DNA of 64,000 bases, taken from assembly GCF_014649915.1 (NCBI RefSeq), contig NZ_BMTY01000008.1, positions 58,301 to 122,300 on the forward strand, in the 5' to 3' direction. The DNA is from Streptomyces toxytricini (GTDB taxonomy: Bacteria > Actinomycetota > Actinomycetes > Streptomycetales > Streptomycetaceae). The notes under the pieces are model-generated. The model did not search any database, was not told the origin of the DNA, and was given only the letters and a program-made list of their open reading frames with translations. Position 1 is the first letter of the stretch. The number at the start of each line of letters is the position of its first letter. The position numbers and the translations under genes were made by a program. Of this stretch, positions 7,974 through 15,350 are shown piece after piece.

Positions 7974-8974
7974 CCGGCTACCTGATGCCGGCCGAGTGGG
8001 AACCCCACGAGGCCTGCATGCTGGCCTGGCCGCCGTACGAGTCGCTGTGGGGGGACAGCTTCGGCTCCGTCGAGCGCGAGTACGCGGAGGTCGTACGGGC
8101 CATCGCCGCCTTCGAACCGGTGATCCTGCTCGTCCTGTCCGGCCAGGCCGAGCGGGTCAGGGCGCTGTGCGAAGTCGACGTCACCACCGTGGAGATCCCC
8201 ATGGACGACGCCTGGCTCCGCGCGACCGGGCCGATCGTGGTCCACGGCCCGCAGGGCCGGGTCGGCGTGGACTTCCGCTACAACTCCTTCGGCGAACGCT
8301 TCCACCCGTACGCTCGGGACGACCGGATCGCCGAGCGGCTGCTCTCCGTCCTGGGCATCGAGCGCCGGGCCACCATGACGGTCCTCGAAGGCGGCGCCAT
8401 CAGCGTCGACGGCGAAGGCACGCTGATCGCCACCGAGCAGTGTGTCCTGAACGCCAACCGCAACCCGCGGCTCGGCCGCGCCGACATCGAGGCCGAGTTC
8501 GCGGCCCTGCTCGGCGCGACCGAGGTGATCTGGCTGCCGTACGGCCACCTCGCCGGTGACACCGACGGGCACGTGGACCACGTGTGCCAGTTCACCGGAC
8601 CCGGCCGGGTCCTGGTGGAGGCGCCGGGTGACCCCGCGCGACCCGACCACGCGCGCCTCAAGGCCAACCGCGCCGTTCTGGAAGCCGCCACCGACGCGGC
8701 GGGCCGGAGCCTGGAGATCCTCGAACTGCCGCCACAGCAGCCGGTACGCGTGCACGGCCAGGACGCCGTCGTGAACTACATGAACTTCTACATCGCCAAC
8801 GGCGGAGTGATCATGCCGCTGGCCGGCACGAGCCGCGACGCCGAGGCCCTGGAAGCAGCCGCCAAGGCCTTCCCGGACCACCGCGTGCTGGGAGTCGAGG
8901 CCCCCACCCTGGCCACGGGCGACGCAGGCATCCACTGCATCACCCAACAACTCCCGGCTCCCCGACCCGCCTGA
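7970..8974 (+). CDS. Agmatine deiminase/peptidyl-arginine deiminase family protein, atypical
   Basis: This 334 residue protein has the pentein fold of agmatine deiminases, which hydrolyse or transfer amidino groups through a covalent Cys intermediate. Catalytic elements are present: His201 and Asp203 in TDGHVDH, and Cys323 in IHCITQQ. However, the motif that is normally W-x-R-D-x-G-P reads WLRATGP, so the usual substrate-binding Asp is Ala85. In characterised agmatine deiminases that Asp helps hold the guanidinium group. The protein may therefore act on a different substrate, or may not be a simple guanidine hydrolase. It is the last gene of the operon and overlaps the ligase stop by four bases, so a pathway role is likely. 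Confidence 0.85.
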   Translation: MTGYLMPAEWEPHEACMLAWPPYESLWGDSFGSVEREYAEVVRAIAAFEPVILLVLSGQAERVRALCEVDVTTVEIPMDDAWLRATGPIVVHGPQGRVGVDFRYNSFGERFHPYARDDRIAERLLSVLGIERRATMTVLEGGAISVDGEGTLIATEQCVLNANRNPRLGRADIEAEFAALLGATEVIWLPYGHLAGDTDGHVDHVCQFTGPGRVLVEAPGDPARPDHARLKANRAVLEAATDAAGRSLEILELPPQQPVRVHGQDAVVNYMNFYIANGGVIMPLAGTSRDAEALEAAAKAFPDHRVLGVEAPTLATGDAGIHCITQQLPAPRPA

Positions 8975-9304
8975 CCCGAGTACACCCCGCCCACGCCGGC
9001 TCTGCTGCCCACCAGGCCCAGTGGAGCCGGCACAGTCACATGGAGGAGCATCGGCGCACGAGCGCCCCGCAGCCCGTCCCGCCGCCCCGACGGGCTTGTG
9101 GTTCCCCGGCCACCGGGGCAGCGCAGGACGGCGCGGCGGCTCTACGGCGGCGGTACACCAGCACGCCGCCCCCCCCAGCAGTACGAGAGCGGCCACGCCG
9201 GCCACGCCGAGGGCCGTCCGTCCCAGCCGAGCGCCGCGAGCGCGAACGCGCCGCGAAACCGGTGGAACCGCAGCAAGATCGGCGGCGGGCGCGCCAACCC
9301 TCTT
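8975..9304. other. Gene-free convergent spacer with a broken small frame
   Basis: This 330 base region separates the ends of the deiminase-like gene and the yihY-type gene. I see no convincing gene. On the minus strand, a hydrophobic frame (AGVAALVLLGG) would continue as VLVYRRRRAAAP if one base were removed at the run of eight C at 9169-9176. Together these would resemble a single-span membrane peptide, either frameshifted by mutation or miscalled at the homopolymer. Confidence 0.25.
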
Positions 9305-10444
9305 TCAGTGCTTCCGCAGGCGGGCCGTGTAGTCCTCCGGCGGCAGGAACTTCGACCACCGCTCGGGGAACTCGGACGGCATCCCGGCGTCGGGCTCGCC
9401 GTCGTCCTCGTCCTCGGACTCGCCTTCGGCGAGCGCCCGCCAGGCCGCGGCGCGCGCGATCAGCTGGGCGGCCTCCGCCTCCCGGGCGCGTTCGTTGGCC
9501 TCGCGCGCCGCGGCCGTGGCCACCGACGGCCAGACCCTGTCGATGGCGGCGTTGACGGCGGCGCCCACCAGCACCGCGAACGCGGACACGCCGATCCACA
9601 GCAGCACGGCGACGGGGGCGGCCAGCGAGCCGTAGATGGTCGGCCCCTCGACGGTGGTGATGAGGTAGAGCCGCAGCAGGAACGAGCCGAGCACCCACAT
9701 CGCGAGGGCGACCAGCGCGCCCGGCACGTCCTCGATCCACGGCGATCGCACGGGCACGGACACGTGGTACAGGGTGGTCAGGAAGACGATGGAGAGCAGG
9801 GTGACCGTCGGCCAGTACAGCACCGCGATCACCTCGGCGCTCCAGGGCACCCAGCGGACGACCGCGTCGGGCCCGGCCACCATCAGCGGCAGGACGATCG
9901 CGCCGATCACGAGGGCGATCACGTACAGCAGGAAGGCGAGCAGGCGCGTCTTGACGATGCCCCTGTGCCCGTCGAGCCCGTACATGACGGTGATGGTGTC
10001 GATGAAGACGTTGACGGCGCGGGAGCCGGACCAGAGGGCGAAGGCGAAGCCGAGGGAGATCAGGTCGGGGCGGCCGCCGCGGGTGACGTCGTCGAGCATC
10101 GGTCTGGCGATCTCGTTGACGCCGCGGTCGGAGAGCACGGTGCCGACCGCGCGAAGGATGTTCTCCTCGATGGACGCCACGACGGTGCCGCCGGTCCAGC
10201 CGTCGACGTAGCCGAGGACGCCCAGCAGGCCGAGGAAGAGGGGCGGCAGGGACAGCAGGGTGAAGAAGGCGGCCTCGGCGGCGAGGCCGAGGATGCGGTA
10301 CTCGATGCAGGAGTTCACCGTGTCTTTGAGCAGCAGCCACGCCATCCTGCGCTTGGAGACGTTGCGGTAGAGGGCGCGGGCCCGGTGGAGCCGCCCGGAC
10401 CGCCGCCCGGGGACCCGCTCGGGTGTTTCTTCTGCTGGCTGCAC
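9305..10444 (-). CDS. YihY/BrkB family inner membrane protein
   Basis: A 379 residue integral membrane protein of the YihY/virulence factor BrkB family, whose biochemical role is still unsettled. About six transmembrane helices are visible between residues 45 and 300, starting with AAEAAFFTLLSLPPLFLGLLGVLGY-type sequence. The family signature region around SRAVNVFIDTITVMYGLDGHRGIVKTR is present. The charged C-terminal tail (EGESEDEDDGEPD) is cytoplasmic and likely disordered. GTG at 10444 (MQPAEETPERVPGRR) is preferred; the frame is open another 123 codons upstream, but that stretch is low-complexity Pro/Arg/Gly and resembles non-coding DNA. The gene is divergent from the GAF regulator across a long spacer. 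Confidence 0.88.
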   Translation of the reverse strand: MQPAEETPERVPGRRSGRLHRARALYRNVSKRRMAWLLLKDTVNSCIEYRILGLAAEAAFFTLLSLPPLFLGLLGVLGYVDGWTGGTVVASIEENILRAVGTVLSDRGVNEIARPMLDDVTRGGRPDLISLGFAFALWSGSRAVNVFIDTITVMYGLDGHRGIVKTRLLAFLLYVIALVIGAIVLPLMVAGPDAVVRWVPWSAEVIAVLYWPTVTLLSIVFLTTLYHVSVPVRSPWIEDVPGALVALAMWVLGSFLLRLYLITTVEGPTIYGSLAAPVAVLLWIGVSAFAVLVGAAVNAAIDRVWPSVATAAAREANERAREAEAAQLIARAAAWRALAEGESEDEDDGEPDAGMPSEFPERWSKFLPPEDYTARLRKH

Positions 10445-10774
10445 GTCCTTACGGTATCCGCCCGGCAGCCGCCGCCCGCACCGCAGCGGACCGCCGTCGG
10501 CCGCCTCCGGCGGGCCGCCGCGCGGGGCGGCCGCGCCGCCCCTGCCGGTACGCCCGTACGGCGGCGCGAGCGGCCCCCCTGCGCAGGGGCGCGGGTGCGG
10601 CGGCGCACCAGTGACCGAACGGGGTACGCCGACGGTGGCGGCGGCTGGTCGTCCGTGCCGACGGGAGGGGCTACGCCCCGGGCCCCGGCCCGCGGACGGC
10701 CGGGGCGGACGGGAGGGTACGGGACCGGTAGCGGGAGCGTGCAGGACGGGTACGGCACCGGTACGGGAAGGACA

Positions 10775-10806
10775 CGGGTCGGGTGCGGATCGCGGGTCGG
10801 GTGCGG
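10775..10806 (+). repeat. Two 14 bp G-rich direct repeats, G-quadruplex potential
   Basis: CGGGTCGGGTGCGG occurs at 10775-10788 and again at 10793-10806. The four GGG runs are separated by short loops and could form a quadruplex in single-stranded DNA or RNA. The function is unknown. Confidence 0.5.
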
Positions 10807-10969
10807 TCCCCAAACCGCCCCGGACCGCAATCCGGACCCGTGTGACCGGGCGGGGGTGGCGCCGCGCCGACCCGGCACCACCCCCGGCCGGGAAAGCCCC
10901 GAGGAGGAGCTGTCACGCCGCTGTGCGGCGTCGGGCCAGTGTCGGTCGGCCGGCCGCGACTTGGCGAGA

Positions 10970-10987
10970 GTTGCATACCGTTGCAAC
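10970..10987 (+). promoter_or_regulatory. Perfect inverted repeat upstream of GAF regulator
   Basis: GTTGCA (10970-10975) and TGCAAC (10982-10987) form a perfect 6 bp inverted repeat with a six base spacer. It lies 135 bases before the GTG of the GAF-domain regulator, in a locally A+T richer patch. It is a plausible dimeric operator, possibly autoregulatory, but the binding protein is unknown. Confidence 0.4.
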
Positions 10988-11122
10988 CCTCTGGGGCGTG
11001 AGCCGTCCACCGGGTGCGACAGGGGCTGCCGAGGGCTGCCGCGGTGTGCGCAGAACCCGGACGGGCCCGCCCGGGGGCTCGCGCACGTTCTGGCACGTCC
11101 TGTTCCGCACGGGGAGGTTCCG

Positions 11123-12436
11123 GTGGCCGACACCGCTGGCAGCACGGTCGATGTGGCGCGCATCTCGGCCATGGACCCGCGTGAGGCGACGCGCCTGCTG
11201 AAGGGCGTACGGGCGGCCGCGCTGGCCGGGGAGCGGCCGCCGGCGCAGCCGCGCCCGGAGATCGCCGCGTCGTGGCGGCGGATGCTGGCGTCGGGGGTGC
11301 ACCCGGACCGGGACGCGCGGTCGCGGCTGCTGTCGTCGGCGGAGACGGAGGAGCGGCGGCAGGGGTCGCCGCTGCGGGAGGTGCTGCCGGTGCTGCGGGA
11401 GGGGCTGCTGCCGACGCTGGACACCGCCCTGCACATCCTGGTCGTCGCCGATTCCGAGGGGCGGCTGCTGTGGCGGGAGGGCGCGGCGCCGGTGCTGCGG
11501 GCGGCGGACCGGCTGGGCTTCGCGGTGGGCGCCGACTGGGCGGAGGCGGTCGTCGGGACGAACGGCGTCGGGACGGCGCTGGTGGAGCGGCGGCCCGTGC
11601 AGGTGTTCTCGGCCGAGCACTTCGTCTCCAGCCACCACGCGTGGACGTGCGCCGGGGCGCCGCTGCACGACCCGCGGGACGGGCGGCTGATCGGCGTGGT
11701 CGACGTGAGCGGGCCGCTGGCGACGATGCACCCGGCGACGCTGGCCTGGGTGGCCTCGGTGGCCCGTCTCGCGGAGCGGGAGCTGCGGGTCCGGCACCTG
11801 GAGTCGCTGCAGCGGCTGCGGGCGGTCGCGGCGCCGCTGCTGGCCCGGCTGCCCGGGCGGGCGGTGGCGGTGGACCCGCACGGCTGGACCGCGGCGGTGA
11901 CGGGGCCGGCGCCGGCGGAGCGGATCCCGCTGCCGAAGGGCTTCGGGCCGGGGCAGGCGTGGGTGCCGCAGCTGGGGCAGTGCACGGTGGAGCCGCTGCC
12001 GGGGGGCTGGCTGCTGCGCGTCGCCGAGGGGCCCGCGGCGGGGACCTCGGCGAGCCGGGTGGTCCTGGACCTCAGCCGGCCGCGGTCGTGGACGGCGACC
12101 GTGTACGGGGCCTCGGGCAGCTGGTCGCTGGACCTGACCCCGCGCCACGCGGAGCTGCTGTTCCTGCTGGCGGAGAGCCCGCGGGGCCGGTCGGCGGCGG
12201 AGCTGGCGCAGGAGCTGTTCGGGGACCCGACGCGGACGGTGACGGTGCGGGCGGAGCTGTCGCGGGTGCGGCGGCACCTGGCGGGGGTGCTGGCGCACCG
12301 GCCGTACCGGTTCGCGGAGGGCGTCGAGGTGGAGCTGCTGCGCCCCGCGGACCCGGCGGGGCTGCTGCCGCACTCGACGGCGCCGGCCGTGGTCGGGGCC
12401 CGCCTGGGCCCGGCGGCGCCGGACGTGGTTCCCTGA
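11123..12436 (+). CDS. GAF-domain transcriptional regulator (AcoR N-terminal type)
   Basis: A 437 residue regulator. Residues about 25-60 (RPEIAASWRRMLASGVHPD) resemble the N-terminal segment of AcoR-like activators. A GAF sensory domain runs over about residues 95-240 (GTNGVGTALVERRPVQVF, GVVDVSGPL). A C-terminal winged helix-turn-helix spans about 335-415 (LTPRHAELLFLLAESPRGRSAAELAQELFG, then TVRAELSRVRRHL). The sigma-54 ATPase domain of true AcoR is absent, as in many actinobacterial relatives, so it would act with ordinary sigma factors. GTG at 11123 has GGGGAGG five bases upstream. It ends five bases before the GNAT gene, suggesting an operon. The ligand and targets are not evident. Confidence 0.85.
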   Translation: MADTAGSTVDVARISAMDPREATRLLKGVRAAALAGERPPAQPRPEIAASWRRMLASGVHPDRDARSRLLSSAETEERRQGSPLREVLPVLREGLLPTLDTALHILVVADSEGRLLWREGAAPVLRAADRLGFAVGADWAEAVVGTNGVGTALVERRPVQVFSAEHFVSSHHAWTCAGAPLHDPRDGRLIGVVDVSGPLATMHPATLAWVASVARLAERELRVRHLESLQRLRAVAAPLLARLPGRAVAVDPHGWTAAVTGPAPAERIPLPKGFGPGQAWVPQLGQCTVEPLPGGWLLRVAEGPAAGTSASRVVLDLSRPRSWTATVYGASGSWSLDLTPRHAELLFLLAESPRGRSAAELAQELFGDPTRTVTVRAELSRVRRHLAGVLAHRPYRFAEGVEVELLRPADPAGLLPHSTAPAVVGARLGPAAPDVVP

Positions 12437-12441
12437 CGTGC

Positions 12442-13005
12442 ATGAGCACCATCACACTGACCACCTGGTCCCTGGAGATGACCTCCCCGGAGGACCTCTC
12501 CCCCTCCGCCGTCCCGGGATCCGAGATAGCCGTCCGGCGGGCGGAAGTCCCCTCTCCGGAGTTCAGCCGCTTCCTGTACACGGCGGTCGGCGGTGACATC
12601 CACTGGACCGACCGGCTGTCGCTGACCCGCGCCGAGTGGGCGGAGCACCTCGGGCGGCCAGGGGTGGAGACCTGGGTGGCGTACGAGCGCGGGACGCCGG
12701 CCGGGTACGTGGAGCTGGACCCGCAGGACGACGGCGTGGTCGAGATCATGTACTTCGGGCTGCTGCCGGACTTCCGGGGCCGCCGCATCGGCGGGCACCT
12801 GCTGTCCGTGGGCGTGGCCGCCGCGTGGTCGCTGGCCGAGCGCTGGCCGGACCGGGAGCCGACGCGCCGGGTGTGGGTGCACACGTGCAGCCAGGACGGG
12901 CCGACGGCGATGGACAACTACCTGCGGCGCGGGTTCAGGCTCTTCCGGACCGAGACGGAGGAGAAGGAGTCCGCGCCGACGCCCGGCCCCTGGCCCGGGG
13001 CGTAG
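12442..13005 (+). CDS. GNAT family N-acetyltransferase
   Basis: A 187 residue GNAT acyltransferase using acetyl-CoA. The core beta4/alpha3 acetyl-CoA binding motif appears as VEIMYFGLLPDFRGRRIGGHLL (R-G-x-x-I-G pattern) near residue 100. It is followed by the family C-terminal strand with DNYLRRGFRLFR near residue 160. The acceptor substrate is unknown. The start lies five bases after the stop of the GAF regulator, so the two genes are probably co-translated. The C-terminal tail is short and acidic. Confidence 0.88.
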   Translation: MSTITLTTWSLEMTSPEDLSPSAVPGSEIAVRRAEVPSPEFSRFLYTAVGGDIHWTDRLSLTRAEWAEHLGRPGVETWVAYERGTPAGYVELDPQDDGVVEIMYFGLLPDFRGRRIGGHLLSVGVAAAWSLAERWPDREPTRRVWVHTCSQDGPTAMDNYLRRGFRLFRTETEEKESAPTPGPWPGA

Positions 13006-13081
13006 CGCCCGGGGGAGGACGGCGGCGCGCACCCCGGGGCAGGTCGGGCCGACCCACCCGTCCCGCCCGCCACTCCCGCAC

Positions 13082-13095
13082 GTGACCGCCGTCAC
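13082..13095. promoter_or_regulatory. Candidate Crp-type operator
   Basis: GTGACCGCCGTCAC is a 5+5 bp inverted repeat that fits the GTG(N)6GNCAC consensus reported for Streptomyces Crp. It lies about 95 bases upstream of the leader peptide of the sulfur operon. Occupancy by Crp is an inference from consensus only. Confidence 0.35.
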
Positions 13096-13177
13096 TTCGT
13101 CCCGCGATGCGAGACCAGTTCGTCCGCATCATGGACAGTAGTGGACTCCTCCAATCGCCGCATGACACGCTTCGGCC

Positions 13178-13261
13178 ATGAATGGAGCTGGAACAGCCTT
13201 GGTGAGTCGGCGGCACGTCGACCTCGGCCGCATGTCCAGCGCCATCTGTCCGGCGAGCTGA
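13178..13261 (+). CDS. Putative leader peptide of sulfite reductase operon
   Basis: A 27 codon frame reads MNGAGTALVSRRHVDLGR, then MSSAICPAS, and stops 221 bases before the sulfite reductase start. Its core, S-R-R-H-V-D-L-G-R followed by a single Cys near the end, matches the short leader peptides found upstream of sulfur and cysteine genes across Streptomyces. No good Shine-Dalgarno is seen for the ATG, so a leaderless start or a start at the internal GTG 13202 is possible. Ribosome stalling at the Cys codon could couple operon expression to cysteine supply; this mechanism is inference. Confidence 0.6.
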   Translation: MNGAGTALVSRRHVDLGRMSSAICPAS

Positions 13262-13346
13262 CGGAACCAGCCGACGCCGCACAGCGCGCACCGCACAGCG
13301 TCGTCGCGGTCGCGCCGCACCCCGCCAGTCCCCTGAAGGCCCGACA

Positions 13347-13382
13347 CCGCCCCGTACACCGGCACAACCGGCACCGGGGCGG
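13347..13382 (+). other. Stem-loop in sulfur operon leader
   Basis: CCGCCCCG (13347-13354) pairs perfectly with CGGGGCGG (13375-13382) around a 20 base loop that contains a smaller CCGG-based repeat. It sits between the leader peptide and the sulfite reductase start, where an attenuator or anti-attenuator would be expected. There is no U tract after it. The rest of the 13006-13482 spacer holds no other gene. Confidence 0.4.
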
Positions 13383-13482
13383 AGATCTGCCGCACCTGCT
13401 CAGCGCGGGCAACGTCACGGGGGCCGCGCCGCCGCCTCCCCCTGCCCCTTTGCATTGAGCCGCCGAAGAAGGACGTACCGCC

Positions 13483-15174
13483 ATGGCCGCCACCCCCGCA
13501 ACACCCGCCGCCGCGCGCCGCAAGCCCGGCCGTCACCGCGGCGAGGGCCAGTGGGCCGTTGGACACCACACCCCCCTCAACGGCAACGAGCAGTTCAAGA
13601 AGGACGACGACGGTCTCAACGTGCGGACACGCATTGAGACGATCTACTCCAAGACGGGATTCGACTCGATCGACCCCAACGACCTGCGCGGCCGCATGCG
13701 CTGGTGGGGCCTCTACACGCAGCGCAAGCCCGGGATCGACGGCGGCAAGACCGCGGTCCTGGAGCCTGAGGAGCTCGACGACAAGTTCTTCATGCTCCGC
13801 GTCCGCATCGACGGCGGCCGGCTGACCACCGAGCAGCTCCGCGTGATCGGCGAGATCTCCGAGGAGTACGCCCGCGGCACCGCCGACCTCACCGACCGTC
13901 AGAACGTGCAGTACCACTGGATCCGCATCGAGGACGTCCCGGAGATCTGGCGCCGTCTGGAGGCGGTCGGCCTGTCCACCACCGAGGCCTGCGGTGACAC
14001 GCCCCGCGTCATCCTCGGCTCCCCGGTCGCCGGCATCGCCGAGGACGAGATCGTCGACGGCACGCCCGCCATCGAGGAGATCCAGCGGCGCATCATCGGC
14101 AACAAGGACTTCTCCAACCTCCCCCGCAAGTTCAAGTCCGCGATCTCCGGCTCGCCGCTCCTCGACGTGGTGCACGAGATCAACGACGTCGCGTTCGTCG
14201 GCGTGCACCACCCCGAGCACGGCCCCGGCTTCGACGTGTGGGTCGGCGGCGGCCTGTCCACCAACCCCAAGCTCGGCGTCCGCCTGGGCGCCTGGGTCTC
14301 CCTGGACGAGGTCCCGGACGTCTACGAGGGCGTCATCTCCATCTTCCGCGACTACGGCTACCGCCGGCTGCGCAACCGCGCCCGCCTGAAGTTCCTCGTC
14401 GCCGACTGGGGCGCGGAGAAGTTCCGCCGCGTCCTGGAGGACGAGTACCTGAAGCGGAAGCTGACCGACGGCCCCGCCCCGCAGGAGCCCGACGGCCGGT
14501 GGCGCGACCACATGGGCGTGCACCGCCAGAAGGACGGCCGCTTCTACATCGGCTTCACCCCGCGCGTGGGCCGCGTCGACGGCGCCACCCTCACCAAGAT
14601 CGCCGAGGTCGCCGAGCAGCACGGCTCCGGCCGGCTGCGCACCACCGCCGACCAGAAGATGATCCTGCTGGACATCGAGGAGGCGCAGGTCGACTCGGCG
14701 GTCTCCGCGCTGGAGGCGCTCGACCTCCAGGTCACGCCCTCGCCGTTCCGGCGCGGCACGATGGCCTGCACCGGCATCGAGTTCTGCAAGCTCGCCATCG
14801 TCGAGACGAAGGCGCGCGGCGCCTCCCTGATCGACGAGCTGGAGCGCCGCCTCCCCGACTTCGACGAGCCGCTCACCATCAACATCAACGGCTGCCCCAA
14901 CGCCTGCGCCCGCATCCAGGTCGCCGACATCGGCCTCAAGGGCCAGCTCGTCCTGGACGACGACGGCAACCAGGTGGAGGGCTACCAGGTCCACCTCGGC
15001 GGCGCCCTCGGCCTGGAGGCCGGCTTCGGCCGCAAGGTCCGCGGCCTGAAGGTCACCAAGGACGGGCTGCCCGACTACGTCGAGCGGGTCGTCCGGCGCT
15101 TCCAGGAGCAGCGCGAGGACGGCGAGCGCTTCGCGACGTGGGTCGGCCGCGCGAGCGACGAGAGCCTGTCATGA
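13483..15174 (+). CDS. sir: Ferredoxin-dependent sulfite reductase (nitrite/sulfite reductase family)
   Basis: A 563 residue siroheme and [4Fe-4S] enzyme that reduces sulfite to sulfide with six electrons. The cluster ligands are visible as CTGIEFC and, about 40 residues later, CPNAC in the INGCPNACARIQ signature. Both NIR/SIR ferredoxin-like half domains are present, with siroheme-contacting arginines in TDRQNVQYHWIR and the TADQKM segment. The neighbours settle sulfite over nitrite as substrate, since cysH, cysC, cysD and cysN follow directly. ATG at 13483 has GAAGAAGGA about nine bases upstream. It overlaps the next small gene by four bases, and the leader peptide upstream suggests cysteine-linked control. 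Confidence 0.95.
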   Translation: MAATPATPAAARRKPGRHRGEGQWAVGHHTPLNGNEQFKKDDDGLNVRTRIETIYSKTGFDSIDPNDLRGRMRWWGLYTQRKPGIDGGKTAVLEPEELDDKFFMLRVRIDGGRLTTEQLRVIGEISEEYARGTADLTDRQNVQYHWIRIEDVPEIWRRLEAVGLSTTEACGDTPRVILGSPVAGIAEDEIVDGTPAIEEIQRRIIGNKDFSNLPRKFKSAISGSPLLDVVHEINDVAFVGVHHPEHGPGFDVWVGGGLSTNPKLGVRLGAWVSLDEVPDVYEGVISIFRDYGYRRLRNRARLKFLVADWGAEKFRRVLEDEYLKRKLTDGPAPQEPDGRWRDHMGVHRQKDGRFYIGFTPRVGRVDGATLTKIAEVAEQHGSGRLRTTADQKMILLDIEEAQVDSAVSALEALDLQVTPSPFRRGTMACTGIEFCKLAIVETKARGASLIDELERRLPDFDEPLTININGCPNACARIQVADIGLKGQLVLDDDGNQVEGYQVHLGGALGLEAGFGRKVRGLKVTKDGLPDYVERVVRRFQEQREDGERFATWVGRASDESLS

Positions 15175-15350
15175 GCGAGCGCGCCGCACCGTTCTTCTGC
15201 CCGTACTGCGGCGACGAGGACCTGTTCCCGAACGAGCAGGGCCACGGCGCGTGGGAGTGCAGGTCCTGCAACCGGGCCTTCCAGCTGAAGTACCTCGGCC
15301 TGCTGGCCCGCGGGCTGCGGGCGCAACCCTCGGGAGGGGAAGCGATATGA
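15171..15350 (+). CDS. Small double-CxxC protein in sulfur operon
   Basis: A 59 residue protein with two zinc-ribbon-like knuckles, CPYC near residue 10 and CRSC near residue 34, followed by a basic helix (QLKYLGLLARGL). Its start overlaps the sulfite reductase stop and its stop overlaps the cysH start, so all three are translationally coupled. It is regularly found at this position in Streptomyces, but its role is not known to me. It might bind zinc or iron and assist an iron-sulfur enzyme on either side. Confidence 0.85.
   Translation: MSERAAPFFCPYCGDEDLFPNEQGHGAWECRSCNRAFQLKYLGLLARGLRAQPSGGEAI

Larger units (their letters stand above)
10445..11122. other. 678 base divergent intergenic region
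   Basis: No gene is supported here. Open frames on both strands are GC-bias artefacts with Pro/Arg/Gly-rich translations. The region holds G-rich direct repeats (10775-10806), other GTACGG-type repeats between about 10715 and 10770, and an inverted repeat at 10970-10987. It must contain promoters for the yihY-type gene and the GAF regulator. Confidence 0.6.

Noticed and set aside
10315..13095. Minus-strand frame of 926 codons across the GAF regulator
   Set aside because: Opposite two well-supported plus-strand genes and compositionally biased.
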